From Glandiceps talaboti (Eukaryota; Hemichordata; Enteropneusta; Spengelidae): DNA of 64,000 nt. Below are positions 35,701 to 46,900 of this stretch, piece by piece. Numbering within the stretch: the stretch's first letter is position 1; the number at the start of each line of letters is the position of its first letter. The notes under the pieces were generated by a model. It saw only the letters and a program-made list of their open reading frames with translations, did not search any database and had not been told where the DNA came from. The translations under genes and the position numbers were made by a program. The DNA lies in NCBI RefSeq assembly GCF_964340395.1, contig NC_135566.1:17939001-18003000 (forward strand). The letters are read 5' to 3'.

Positions 35701-36041
35701 AGATTCACGTTTCTTGTGCGGCGATGAAATCAGTATAGCTGATTTGTTGGGAGTATGTGAGGTATGGAAGTTACTTTTATTTCACTTGTTTTGAAACATA
35801 GTCTCAAATGTAGGATGCAGCAAAGAGAAAGTTGAATTTAAAAGGATAAAAAAAAAAAGTTTGTTTTGAGTTGGATTTTTGAAATAAAAAACCGCTTCAA
35901 GTCTCTAGCATTGTCATAGTTACAGCTAAAAAACAGAAAGTGTTCACAAGAAGGCTGTATATTACATATACATTAGATTTCATGATCAGAGCTGAGAATT
36001 TGGCTAGTTGTTTTACTTGCAAGACAAGAGCACTTCTATTG

Positions 36042-36134
<93 letters not shown>

Positions 36135-36638
36135 AACTACGTTTCTTCATTTGATTTTTCTGCAATAAGGTTTTAGTGATAATACAAACTAGTAAATATA
36201 TAAACTAAAGTAATAATAGTTAACAAAAAATAACAAAATAAAGTACAAATGTATTAATGAACACAGAGGGGAGTGTCACATCACTTTAGACAATATGTCC
36301 TGACCAGAAACAATTCATTCTTTCTTTTTTGGCCTTACTCTGAAATGGTAATCATGGGTAAAAAATGTTAAAAGAGTATTTTTCAGTAATTTTCACTGTT
36401 ATTTTTTACATTTTTCAGTGTACTGGTTTAATTTTTCTCTTCCTTCTTATATTTTACATACCTATAGTTGATGCAAGCCCTTGGTACTGGTCGTGATGTG
36501 ACTGACAATCATAGCAAAGTGAAATCTTGGATGGAAAGAGTTAGGAATCGAATGAACCCATACTTTGATGAAGTCCACATACCAATTAATAAAATACGAC
36601 AGAAGAGGTTGAAAAAAGCAGCTGCATCAAAATTATAA
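32748..36638 (+). CDS. GSTT: Glutathione S-transferase theta, copy 1, 229 aa
   Basis: Conjugates glutathione to electrophiles. Exons 32748-32859, 33990-34077, 34793-34943, 35594-35761 and 36468-36638, all GT-AG and in phase. The N-terminal thioredoxin-like domain starts MGLEVYFTILSQPSRA; Ser11 fits the theta-class catalytic Ser. VPAISDGDFNLTES places Glu66 and Ser67 where theta enzymes bind the glutathione gamma-glutamyl group. The helical C-terminal domain includes WYPKDIKKRAKVDEYLAWHH and FLCGDEISIADLLG. It ends KKAAASKL: the last three residues are a canonical peroxisomal PTS1. It is shorter than vertebrate GSTT1 (240 aa) and lacks its Trp-containing C-terminal extension. Start codon is in AAAATGG context. 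Confidence 0.93.
36045..36128. repeat. (AT)n microsatellite
   Basis: About 84 bp of alternating AT in GSTT copy 1 intron 4. Confidence 0.95.
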
Positions 36639-36736
36639 GAAAAATTATGATATGATGTATTTGATATCATTTTGATAGTGATATGCCATGATTTTTTTCC
36701 ATCAACAATAATGAACACTGTGATTACATTTTTCTA

Positions 36737-36850
36737 AAAGGAAAAGTCCAGTCAGACTTATTTCTACCTTTAGTACACTTGTATTGGTTACTACTATCAA
36801 CTTGCAAATAATTTGGAATGATAAAATAGCATCCTTGTAACCAACTCAAA
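36737..36850 (-). repeat. Dispersed element, single copy of the 67-bp CHEK2 minisatellite family
   Basis: Reverse complement contains TAGTA(A)CCAATACAAGTGTA, GGTAGAAATAAGTCTGACTG and GACTTTTCCTTTTAG, matching the unit of the array at 48456-48912. It also matches the sequence before that array (TATTTTATCA...CAAA.TCAT). Lies just after the GSTT copy 1 stop codon, probably in the 3' UTR. Confidence 0.82.
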
Positions 36851-37022
36851 ATCCTGAAAAAAAAAGAAAAAAAACAACCTCTGCCCTTCTCCCACTTGAT
36901 ATGTGTTCAGTCATTATTGTGGACTTTGTGCAAGGTTTAAGTCTTTATGCAATAGGTTGTTAGACCATCACATATTTTAAATTTTTCACATTTGAAAAGA
37001 AATTATCTGAAATTTTTTACAT

Positions 37023-37028
37023 AATAAA
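37023..37028 (+). terminator. Candidate poly-A signal of GSTT copy 1
   Basis: AATAAA 385 nt past the stop codon and about 390 nt before the next GSTT start. Confidence 0.45.
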
Positions 37029-37413
37029 ATATTTAATCTTTGAAAGATATCAAGTTTTTCCAAAATGTAGTGTTCTTTCTTTAAGTATAATATTTATGGA
37101 GAATTATTTTGGCCTGAAAAAATATATCTTTTCGTGATACATTTATAACATATATATTTGTTATAAACGTCATCACTGATCCAGAGCTAGCTGAAGGTTA
37201 AAGTTCACCTCAACTACTTTGCATACTGCTAGTCACCTGACTTTTAAGTAATTGACCTTTGACCCACATCAAAACAAGACCTCCGTGATCAAAGGTTGGA
37301 AATCAAGGGACTAGAAATTAAAGTTCGTTGTGCTGATGTGTCGAGTCCACAGGTGTTAGTTACAGTACTAGTTTGCATTTTAAGTTATAGGGGAGCTACT
37401 GTAAGACACAATA

Positions 37414-40400
37414 ATGGGACTGGAAGTGTATTTTGACATGATGTCACAGCCTTCTAGGTCTGTGCTGATGTTTTGTGAGGTCAATAACATCCCATATGAG
37501 AAAAAAGTGACATCAGTTTTTGCAGGTAAGTATTTTTTTAACTGCAAATATTGACTCTGGTCATATCCAACAAGATTTGTAGCACACCAATCTGATTAAA
37601 ATCTGATGTGGTGAAAGCGGCTAAATGTTTTATTTACCTCTATTTCCACAGGTACTCTAATAAATCTGTATGACTTTTTTTTTTAAATGTATGGTAAATA
37701 ATTTACCATACAAATATTACAACCACAAACTACTAAAATTCAAAATGTTGGGGTCAAAAGTCTACATTTTAGCCAGAAACAGGGGTCAAATGTCATGAGT
37801 TTTGAACACTTTTGATACACTTTCACGTGACATGTGCATGCTTCAGTCATCGTAAGTTCATTGGCTGCCCCCCCCCCCCCCCGATAAAGACGACTGAAAA
37901 AACCTTGTTCAAAATAAATATGAGGTCAAAAGTTGCACGTGAATTCAAAGAGGTGGGTCAAACCTCTACATAATGCTTTAAAAATCAAGACTCAAAAGTC
38001 TACATGAGTCAAAAAAAAAGGGGGGGGGGGTCAAAACCACAGTACATACGTGTATACCCATTCTATAGGAGTACCCCCCCACCCCCCACCCCCCCCCCAC
38101 CCCCCGGGATCGCCACCTTCAAATTCAAAGCAATTCCTCCACCCCTCGCCTCCTCCCCCGGTCATAAAAAATTACGGCTCCCTAAAGTGGGTGGCGGTGT
38201 AAATCATAACAATTCCTGGTATAGGGGAATAGACTATGAAAACTCTGACACCACCCCTTTATGGCCCCCACAAACACTGCACACACACACACCTGCTCTC
38301 CCCTCTCAGCTCGCCTCCAACATACAGATGAAGAAGAGCATCTGGTAAATATCAATCACATCTCGGCTTGTTCCATGTGCAAGGAGGACTTGAATTATCC
38401 AGAAATAATATTAACACCAAAGAGTTCTACTAATTGTAAGATTAGCAAAGACTAAAATTGTAATTTTACATTTTAGATTTAATATCCAGTGATAATATAA
38501 CATGTAAAATTATGACTTTAGTCTCTGCTACTGTAAAATTCTTTGGTCATTTATTCCCATAACAATTTTATTTATGTACATGATGAAAAACTTGCACATA
38601 CAATTTTAATGGTACTTTCAGACTTCACTATTAATGGAGAATGTGACTATGGGAAATGAGTAGTGTTTCAGATGAAATGTCAGTCTTTTAATCAAGTGAT
38701 TTGATAAAAAATGATGATAATAATAATATTGTGTGTTTATATAATGTTCCTGTCTTACAGAAAACTCCATGGCAAACGCTTAAATTTTTTATCCCTTGCA
38801 TTGATATAGCCACACAATGGCCCATTATATTTCATCAACTTCCTTGAGAGCATAAAATCCATTGCAGCCTTGGATTAAACCATTCACAAAGCAACCCTAT
38901 CCTACCAGATCCCTAATTATACAGCTTGGTTAACTGGGGCACTAAAGTGGTTCAAATCTTATCCAAGGACTTTAGCCATTCAGACACAAATGGCAGCGAT
39001 GGGGCTCTCAAACCTGCAATCTGCTGATTCCATTAGCCAGCCACTCTAACCATTTGGCCATGACTCCACAAATACTAGGGAAATGTGAACAGTTGAAACT
39101 CTGTCAGTTCTATTCACTGAGCCTGCATTGTCAATAGAACAATGTCACCTTCAGACTTTGTAGTAGTCGTGAGAGCAACATTTATATTCATAATTTTTCT
39201 TCTTTTCTGATTTCTTCCTCCTAGGTGATACTAGAAAAGAGGCATATCAAGCTATTAATCCAGTAATGAGAGTCCCTGCAATCAAAGATGGACAATTCAC
39301 ATTGTCTGAAAGGTGATTCATCTTTTGTCAGCTATATGATTATGTGTATGCATACATTTCCTTAAAAAAACAAAAGAAGTTAAATTTGAAAAAATGGTGG
39401 CAGTATTTGTATTATTACATTGCCTTTTGAGGACTTTAGTCGGTCCCATGGCCTTTATTCCCCCTCTGTGTTTCATTGATTTATACAAGTCTTATATTAT
39501 TTTACTCCACAGTGCAGCCATATTGAAGTATTTGGCAGCCAAGTACAATACAGCAGACCATTGGTATCCAAGTGATGTACAGAAACGGGCCAAGGTAGAT
39601 CAGTATATTGCCTGGCATCATATGAATACCAGAGAACATTCTATTAAAGCATTCTGGACAGAGGTTAGTATTTGATAGAACTGTATAATGCAACACACAC
39701 CATCTATTTCACCTACTTGGTATAAATGAAATGAATTACTCGTTGCACATGTCGCAAGTATTGATATCAGGGTTGTCAGTGGCCGAGCGGTTAGCTCATA
39801 CGCTTCATACCTCTGCAGCCTCAGTGGGTTCGAACCCGCCAAATATCAGCAGGGTTTGATCAAAATTTAACCAAGTCTGTATGTATGAAGGGTGAGGCTC
39901 AGTTTGACCCTGCTGAACAATACAGGTTTTCCCCAGGTACTCCAGTTTCCTCCTGCTTCTTCAACACTAGGGTGCTGCTCTTGTGGTGACCATTCAACAA
40001 ATTTCCAAATTTATTTGAACAAATAAAGATTGTTATTATTATTATCAGCCCATTATAAGTACACCCCACATGACTACTTCCGATAAAGATGACTGAAAAC
40101 AACCTGTGGAAACAACCGTGAAACGACTTGACCATTAATTTGTGATTTACTGACCAGAAAATGATTTGTATTTAGGTTGTCATTCCCAGAATGAGAGGAA
40201 CTGATGTGGATCAAGCAAAACTAGAACACCAACTAGGAGTACTGGCAGAAACATTGAAAAGATTGGAACATGTCTATCTTAAAGATCAACAGTTTCTATG
40301 TGGAGATGATATCACTATCGCCGACGTACTGGCTGTACCAGAGGTAAGTGGAGTAAATAATACACATCTGCATACACCTGGTAGATTGTAAAATACATCA

Positions 40401-41777
40401 TGCCACTCTGCCCTCACCAGCCTCCTGTGCAAGGGGTTGACTGCTGTGTGAGGGCGCCCAATCACAGCATACCTTACAGACGACATGCAGGGTAGCAGTA
40501 GTATTGTACATGTTATATGTACTTCAGTTTCTGTTGGTCCAAATGTGAATATAAATATGATACTAAATTAATAAAGTTATGAGTGGTTGGACTATGACGG
40601 GTTATTTATAGTCAGTGTGAGATATGATGTGAAAGGTTCACTCTAAAAAATAGTGGAAAAAATACATCAGTTGCCTGTATTGATAATGAATTATGAAATG
40701 CTGATTGGTTTAATTATGATTACACCAGGTGTTACTACACTTCTGATTGGTTAAATTATGATTACACCAGGTGTTACTACACTTCTGATCGGTTTAATTA
40801 CGATTACACCAGGTGTTACTACACTTCTGATTGGTCAACTGTGACGATGATTGGATAAATATATTAATGGTATTCTATCAATGATTTAGTCTAGATGCTA
40901 TCCATGGTATCATATCATATCTCTTAACAAAGACAAGCTCAGTGAGAAATAAATGAACAAAAAGTTGTTCATGCAAATATGAAACCCCCAACTGTTAGAA
41001 TGATATAAAGTGTATAAGTAGCATTCTGAGCTGATAAATATACAATATATGGACATTATGTAACTGCCCACAATAAAAACTAACTTATTATTGGGCAGAA
41101 TTCTGTGATTGATTAACAAAGACATGATGCTAATGACTGTGGGTGGCTTCATTTGAATTTGAAATTTCATCTCAGGATCTCATAATTGAACTAGACATAG
41201 AGAGATCTTGGCCTTCGATGCCACAGATAACACTACACTATCAGTGACTATATTGGATCAATTGTTTGTGGCATTTGACATATCAAAATCACCCTGACTG
41301 TTGATTGGTCTAATTTTGATTACAACTGGTTTTGCTATACTCCTGATTGGTCTAGCTTTAATAGACATAATCACCTGAAGTGCGGATTGGTCTAAATACA
41401 CCAGGTATTACAATACTTCTCATTTGTCAAACTTAAAGGCAGAATCACCAAGAGTACTGACCAGTCGATTGTTGATTACACCAGGTGTTACTATAATTCT
41501 GATTGGTTTAAATGTGACAAGCATGTATGTATACTGCTCACTGGTCCCCATATGAATAAAACAGGTGCACTTGCATTTGGGTTAATATCAGTATTTCCTT
41601 TTATAACAGATCATGCAATTGGCTGCTACAGGAAGGAATATCACTGAGAACCAGCCCAAACTGACAGCCTGGATAGAGAGGGTGAAGAGCAGATTACAAC
41701 CATCATTTGATGAATTTCATACTCCAATTTACAAAATGAGACAGAAGAGACTGAAGGCTGCTGGAGCCAAATTGTAA
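37414..41777 (+). CDS. GSTT: Glutathione S-transferase theta, copy 2, 228 aa
   Basis: Exons 37414-37525, 39225-39312, 39513-39663, 40176-40343 and 41610-41777. The first four exon lengths (112, 88, 151, 168) and all phases equal those of copy 1, so this is a tandem paralogue. It starts MGLEVYFDMMSQPSRS with Ser11 kept; VPAIKDGQFTLSES keeps the Glu66/Ser67 pair. Exon 3 ends REHSIKAFWTE where copy 1 has RPPCGLLFFTE, so the substrate-side surface has diverged. The C-terminus KAAGAKL ends in AKL, a known functional PTS1 variant. Introns carry two SINEs, a MITE and short tandem repeats. Confidence 0.93.
37740..38130. repeat. Low-complexity G/C tracts in GSTT copy 2 intron 1
   Basis: Contains homopolymer C and G runs (37868-37882, 38021-38031, 38077-38105) and iterated GGTCAAAAGTCTACAT-like motifs. 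The piece around 38041-38077 resembles the end of the element at 55500-55530 (both read CATA..T.TATACCCA...AGGAGTA or GGGAGTA before a C run), so it may be a decayed relative. Confidence 0.45.
38710..39068 (-). mobile_element. tRNA-derived SINE, family 1
   Basis: On the minus strand it starts GGAGTCATGGCCAAATGGTT (tRNA-like box A), has GCAGGTTTGAGAGCC (box B), GTCCTTGGATAAGATTTGAA, CTGGTAGGATAGGG, and a 3' end of TATATAAACACACAATATTA with a short TAA-type tail. The same order of blocks is seen at 27739-28100 and 61312-61685. In GSTT copy 2 intron 1. Confidence 0.8.
39771..40047 (+). mobile_element. tRNA-derived SINE, family 2
   Basis: The head reads GTGGCCGAGCGGTTAGCTC with box B GGGTTCGAACCCGCC, like a Ser/Leu-type tRNA, then a body with CCCCAGGTACTCCAGTTTCC, and an AATAAAG-TTATTATTATTATC tail. 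The acceptor stem does not pair as a functional tRNA would. In GSTT copy 2 intron 3. Confidence 0.82.
40382..40483 (+). mobile_element. Small MITE, family TAGTCTGTAAG, copy 1
   Basis: About 100 bp; homologous to 43684-43778 through CTGCCCTCA, GAGGGCGC and CATACC(T/A)TACAGAC. The CTGCCCTCA/TGAGGGCG parts pair. Ends are degraded relative to the copy at 52226-52294. In GSTT copy 2 intron 4. Confidence 0.62.
40695..41525. repeat. 42-bp tandem repeat (3 copies) and decayed relatives
   Basis: About three adjacent 42-bp units at about 40698-40840 with the core CTGATTGGTT...GATTACACCAGGTGTTAC. Diverged copies reappear at about 41290-41520. In GSTT copy 2 intron 4. The unit includes an inverted CCAAT motif. 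Confidence 0.85.
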
Positions 41778-41934
41778 CTGGTGCAGTACGTGACAGTGGT
41801 CATGTTTGAGATCTCTGTATGTGATACCACTGTCCTTGGTGTGGAGGACAGAAACTGATTAAATGATAACGATTTCTACTTTTATGTGGAACTAGTTAAC
41901 TATTTTCTAGAGTAAGTTGTAAATTTAAGGACAA

Positions 41935-41940
41935 AATAAA
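41935..41940 (+). terminator. Candidate poly-A signal of GSTT copy 2
   Basis: AATAAA about 158 nt after the stop codon; another AATAAA follows near 42025. Confidence 0.55.
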
Positions 41941-42562
41941 TGAGATGTATGTATTTGAACTTGTAAATTGATCTTTGTCAGCAATATTTTGTAACAAATA
42001 TATGGATCAGAATGGGAATTGAAAATAAATTATGCAACTGACAATATGATATAAGTTGTATATATTTTAATGGCATTTATGGCTAACATTAGATGCCAAC
42101 ACAATCAACATTACATTTCAGGCATACTAACCTGAGATAGCAAAAAAAGACAGACACTAAAAAATATCATTTTATAATTCAAATTCAACTCTTAAAACAT
42201 TTCTTATTTGCGTATTCATATTTTGAATTTTTAAAAAACCCTTTTTGTTTCATTTACAAGGTCTTCACATTTTCATCAATTTGTTAAAGTCAATATGACT
42301 ACATTGTTGTAAACAAGTATGACAAGATATGATTGACAGGTACAAAACTGTTTAATTCTCAGTTCTGTGTATATTCAAGCAATGATAAAATCGCAGCTTA
42401 AGCAAAATCCTTGCAATTGTATTATTTGTACAGCCAGTTGGCACAATATATATCTGAATTTGTTATTGTTTGCTTACTACAGGCTGTATGCTTGTTGTCT
42501 GTTTCATCATATAATTAAGCCACACTGGTTACTGGAGTCCGGTGGACACAGCTTTGTCTATG

Positions 42563-43112
42563 TCCCAGTGTGTCTGATAGCATGAAATGTACACAACACA
42601 GTATTTATTAGAACTCAGTAATCACAGTGTCTGATATCATGAAATGCACACAATGCAGTGTTCATTGGAACTCAGTAATCAGAGTGTCTGATATCATGAA
42701 ATGTACACAATGCAGTGTTCATTGGAACTCAGTAATCAGAGTGTCTGATATCATGAAATGTACACAATGCAGTGTTCATTAGAACTCAGTAATCACAGTG
42801 TGTCTGATATCACGAAATGTACACAATGCAGTGTTCATTAGAACTCGGTAATCAGAGTTTCTGATATCATGAAATGTACACAATGCAGTAATCAGTGTGT
42901 CTGATATCACGAAATGTACACAATACAGTGTTCATTAGAACTCAGTAATCACAGTGTGTCTGATATCATGAAATGTACATAATGCAGTGTTCATTAGAAC
43001 TCAGTAATCACAGTGTGTCTGATATCACGAAATGTACACAATGCAGTGTTCATTAGAACTCGATAATCAGAGTTTCTGATATCATGAAATGTACACAATC
43101 ATTAGTGTGTCT
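42563..43112. repeat. Minisatellite of about 57-59 bp, about 9-10 copies
   Basis: The unit carries GTGTCTGATATCATGAAATG, ACACAATGCAGTGTTCATT and AACTCAGTAATCA. One unit near 42880 and the last near 43100 are shortened. Between GSTT copy 2 and CHEK2. Confidence 0.92.
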
Positions 43113-43683
43113 TGAAATGTACATATCAGCATTCCTTGAACCGCCATAATCATGAATCAGGACACTAGAATACACAATGCAATAACTTTATCAAGGAATA
43201 CAGATTCTGTGATGTGTAAGTATGTATGAATGTGAGCAATGTACACTCTGTATTAAACGTATACTCTAATTCTGTACTAAATGATACAAAACATATTACT
43301 CGTACTTCCATTATCCATTCAATGCCCATGGTAGTGGTTACCCCTTTACTATCAAAAGCCTCATCTAGAAACAAATTGTTTCTCCCACTTCTGGCAGTTT
43401 GGTTTGCATAAAATAAAGAAACAAAAACTAAAAACATAAAAAGTGTTCTCCCACAAAAGAATGATAAGAGTTGCTTGAAATGTCCACCACGAAAAACATA
43501 AATATCCTTATGTTTGTGTTGTGATTGTGTTGATAAGTTTGGTCACTTTCTAGAACAATCAAATACACTGTTTGACAAAGCCAAACGATCAAAACAGGCG
43601 ATACACTCAATGCACATAATGTAAGTTTTGGTTGCTCTATCAGAACAACAGTAACAAAAGCATAAATGTTACATAAATATCTG

Positions 43684-43778
43684 AAGAGTGTAAGATGCAT
43701 ACTGCCCTCAACGGCCTGATCTTGAAAGGGACTGGCTGATGCACGAGGGCGCTCCAACATATCATACCATACAGACTA
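43684..43778 (+). mobile_element. Small MITE, family TAGTCTGTAAG, copy 2
   Basis: Homologous to 40382-40483: CTGCCCTCA...GGGACTGGCTGATG...GAGGGCGCTC...CATACCATACAGACTA. The right end reads inward as TAGTCTGTATGGTATG. Confidence 0.65.
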
Positions 43779-43919
43779 AAATCTCTCTCCGTTTAAAAGA
43801 AATCATACAGTAAGAACCATTTGTCTATAACGTCCTGGGGTAAATCTCAACTACCCAGTCATTGTCTATGGGTCACAACATATATACAGCATAGTCACAG
43901 TTCAACCCAAGGTTGATAT

Positions 43920-46900
43920 CTACACATTGTTGGTGTTACTCTCACTGTCTGTATCATCCACTGATGGTCTTTTGGGGAGACTTTCAGCACTATCTGTGCT
44001 ATCACATGATACATCCCGACCTCGTTTCTTGGCTGGTGCCTGAAAACATAGACATAAGTAATCAGTTTATAGTCAGATCGCTAGCCTGCGGGAATGGCCG
44101 GCAAGATCAAAGGAATCAATTTAAAAATAACCGTCGCACTGAACCGTCACTCAAGCTAAACTCAAAGATTTCAGAAGAGCATTTTTGATATTTCTAAGAG
44201 AGATGCCAGCTCGAAACTTTCACAGTATCTGTACAATAGTACCTTCTTCATCTGTCGAATTTTTTTATGAAGTTTTACCACAACAGTCTTTAGAAAATGT
44301 GATTCTGCTATCATGAGTTCAGCCGATGGTCTTGACACTTGAATACGAAAACCATGATATCACCTTTTTTGTATATTTGCAATAAGTTAGCTGAGAGGAC
44401 CAACTTTCGAAAACCTATATATTCCAATCACTTTGCAAAAAAAATGAACAATTTGTGGCAAACATGCATGAACAGGGAATTTCATTTAAAAGGGCATGAA
44501 TGTTTTCCTGCATTTCACTGATATACTTCTACTTAGTGACAATTAAGGTAAAAAAGGAAACTATAAAACCATTCATTTTATTAAAGGGGTCATATTTCAG
44601 CAATAAATTATCATTTTCAACAAGACAAAAACTTGTGGTGTTGCCATCTTACCATCAGTGGTAAGATGGAATTTCTTATGCTAATCTGGTCAGAAAGGGG
44701 TGTCGATTTTTTAAAACTATTTTATGGAATCAAAAAACTGTAGGGTCATGTAGGTCATGAAAAACAAATATGAAAAGGGCTACCCTGATACCAAATTATA
44801 TATCAATCTACAAGGATAACCATCGACTACTTACCGGTGCAGTTGATGGTGGTGGCATGTATTCTGCATTCGGATACATTAATTTGTGAGCTTTTTTCAC
44901 TATGACGTCATCTTTCAGCCAGACATGATTTAATGCATCAGCTGTGGTGAATCGACGTTTAGAATCAACTGTCATAAGTTTCTTGATGAGATCAATGGCT
45001 GCCAAGACAAACAAAACTAAGAGTTATACACTCAATTCTTGTACACAACACATATAGCATAAAAAAGACCATATATATATAAATACCATCATATATTGTT
45101 ATGATCAAAGCCAATCATTTGTGTAAGTTGAGTGTTTTATGTGAAATTAAAGTGAAAGTATACCTTGTGAATTCAGTATGTTCCCTCCCTCCCTCCCTCT
45201 CTCGCTCGTTCACTCTCACTCACTCACTCACTCACTCACTCACTCACTCACTCACTCACTCATTCACCCACTCACTCACTCACCCACTCACTCACTCACC
45301 CACTGACTCACTCACTCACTCACTCACAAGATTCATATGACACTATATGATCTTCCTTACCATCTTGTGATACTCCTTTCCAGTAGTTCTTCGGAAAGCT
45401 GTAAAAACCTCTCGTAACTTGTTCATGTAGTTTCATTGCTTTGACTTCCTCTGAGAAAGGTGGGTACCCACCAAGACTGAAATCAAATCAATCACAAACC
45501 ACTGTAAACGTACAACTTACTAAAAACAGTGTTATTATATGGGAATTGCATAGATTTGGTGGGATGAAACGAACAGAGTGGGGTAAACAGGCAGGGCTCA
45601 AAATTAAGAGTAGTCCTGTGTCCACAGATTACCAATTCTTGTCATGGGACTATCATAATTTGCAGCTAGTAGCCCACTCAGGCTACCACTGATTATGTGA
45701 TGAGGATGGAAGATTTACAGACATGAAAGTATTTTAATAACAGACATGTATCCAATCGAGGAACTCTGTTTTCAATTCAGGAATATAGGACTATTGGTCA
45801 CCATCCTTGGACTACTAATTTCTGAAATTGGTAGTCCACTGGGACTACAAAAGAAATATGTTAATTCAAAGCCCTGACAGGGTGCAATACCATACAGGTA
45901 TTCATTCTGGCATGCTCTGATCCCTGTATTTGTCAAGACAAAAAATGTTATATTAAATGTGACGTCATCACCAGAGGTTTTCCCATAAACCTTTGCAGGA
46001 AATTTCAAAAATGGCCAAGTATATGTCAAGTACAGTAGGGCTTCTTTGTAAGCTTTCCAAGTCACGTAAGTTTAATACCAAGGTGATATTTTATCATCCA
46101 AAATCATATGTAAGTTGATTGCCATACCCAATACAATTGTTCCACAGGGATAAATAAGAATTTTGAAGTTCTGTGACCATGGCAACAACACTGATCTTCA
46201 ACTTTCCTGAAGAATTGAGATGTTGATCTTTTTATGAATCATAAGGCTTATAATTTAACTTACATAACAAAGAGAATAACCCCTAGACTCCAGCAGTCTA
46301 CAGCTTTGCCATAACCACCCATACCAGCTGACGTGAGAACTTCTGGTGCTAGATACGTTGGAGTTCCACACAGTGTCTTCATTAATGAATTCTCACCAAC
46401 AAACTTTGATAAACCAAAGTCTGTTATCTTCACTAAAGTTTCATGACTATCTGTGGCTAGGAGCACATTTTCTGGCTGTGAAGAAAATTATGCAAATTTA
46501 AACCAGCCATATTGAATGGTGTATTATGGGAAATGTAGTACTGCTGATGAAAACAAATTACTAGTACTAGTTACTAGTTATAGTACAAATTACTAGTATT
46601 GTTTGTATTCACATATAATCAAGTATACCGGTATGTATCTGATTCAACGTTTAGTGAAGCTTCTAGAATACAACTTTTGACAGTGCATAATTTTCTGACT
46701 TGTGTTTTTCCCGCCCACGTAGTTATGTGCAGCTAAAGCATAGAGTAATAGTTTATCTCTGGATATATTGAACAAAAGCAATCATACTTTTGACTTATTT
46801 ATAAATTAACTAGCTTTGTAGACACACAGAAATAAAAACTGATGTGTTTTATATGCGATAATAAAACTATGAATTCAGACAGGACTTACCTTCAAATCCC

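Larger units (their letters stand above)
41941..43919. other. Intergenic region between GSTT copy 2 and CHEK2
   Basis: The two genes converge here. No ORF resembles a known protein. Holds a minisatellite (42563-43112) and a MITE (43684-43778). The CHEK2 3' UTR must lie in the upper part, but no close AATAAA on the minus strand was found; the first is near 42604. Confidence 0.55.

Noticed and set aside
39771-39845. Possible tRNA gene (box A and box B present)
   Set aside because: The acceptor stem does not pair and a SINE body with an AATAAA/TTA tail follows, so it is a SINE head.
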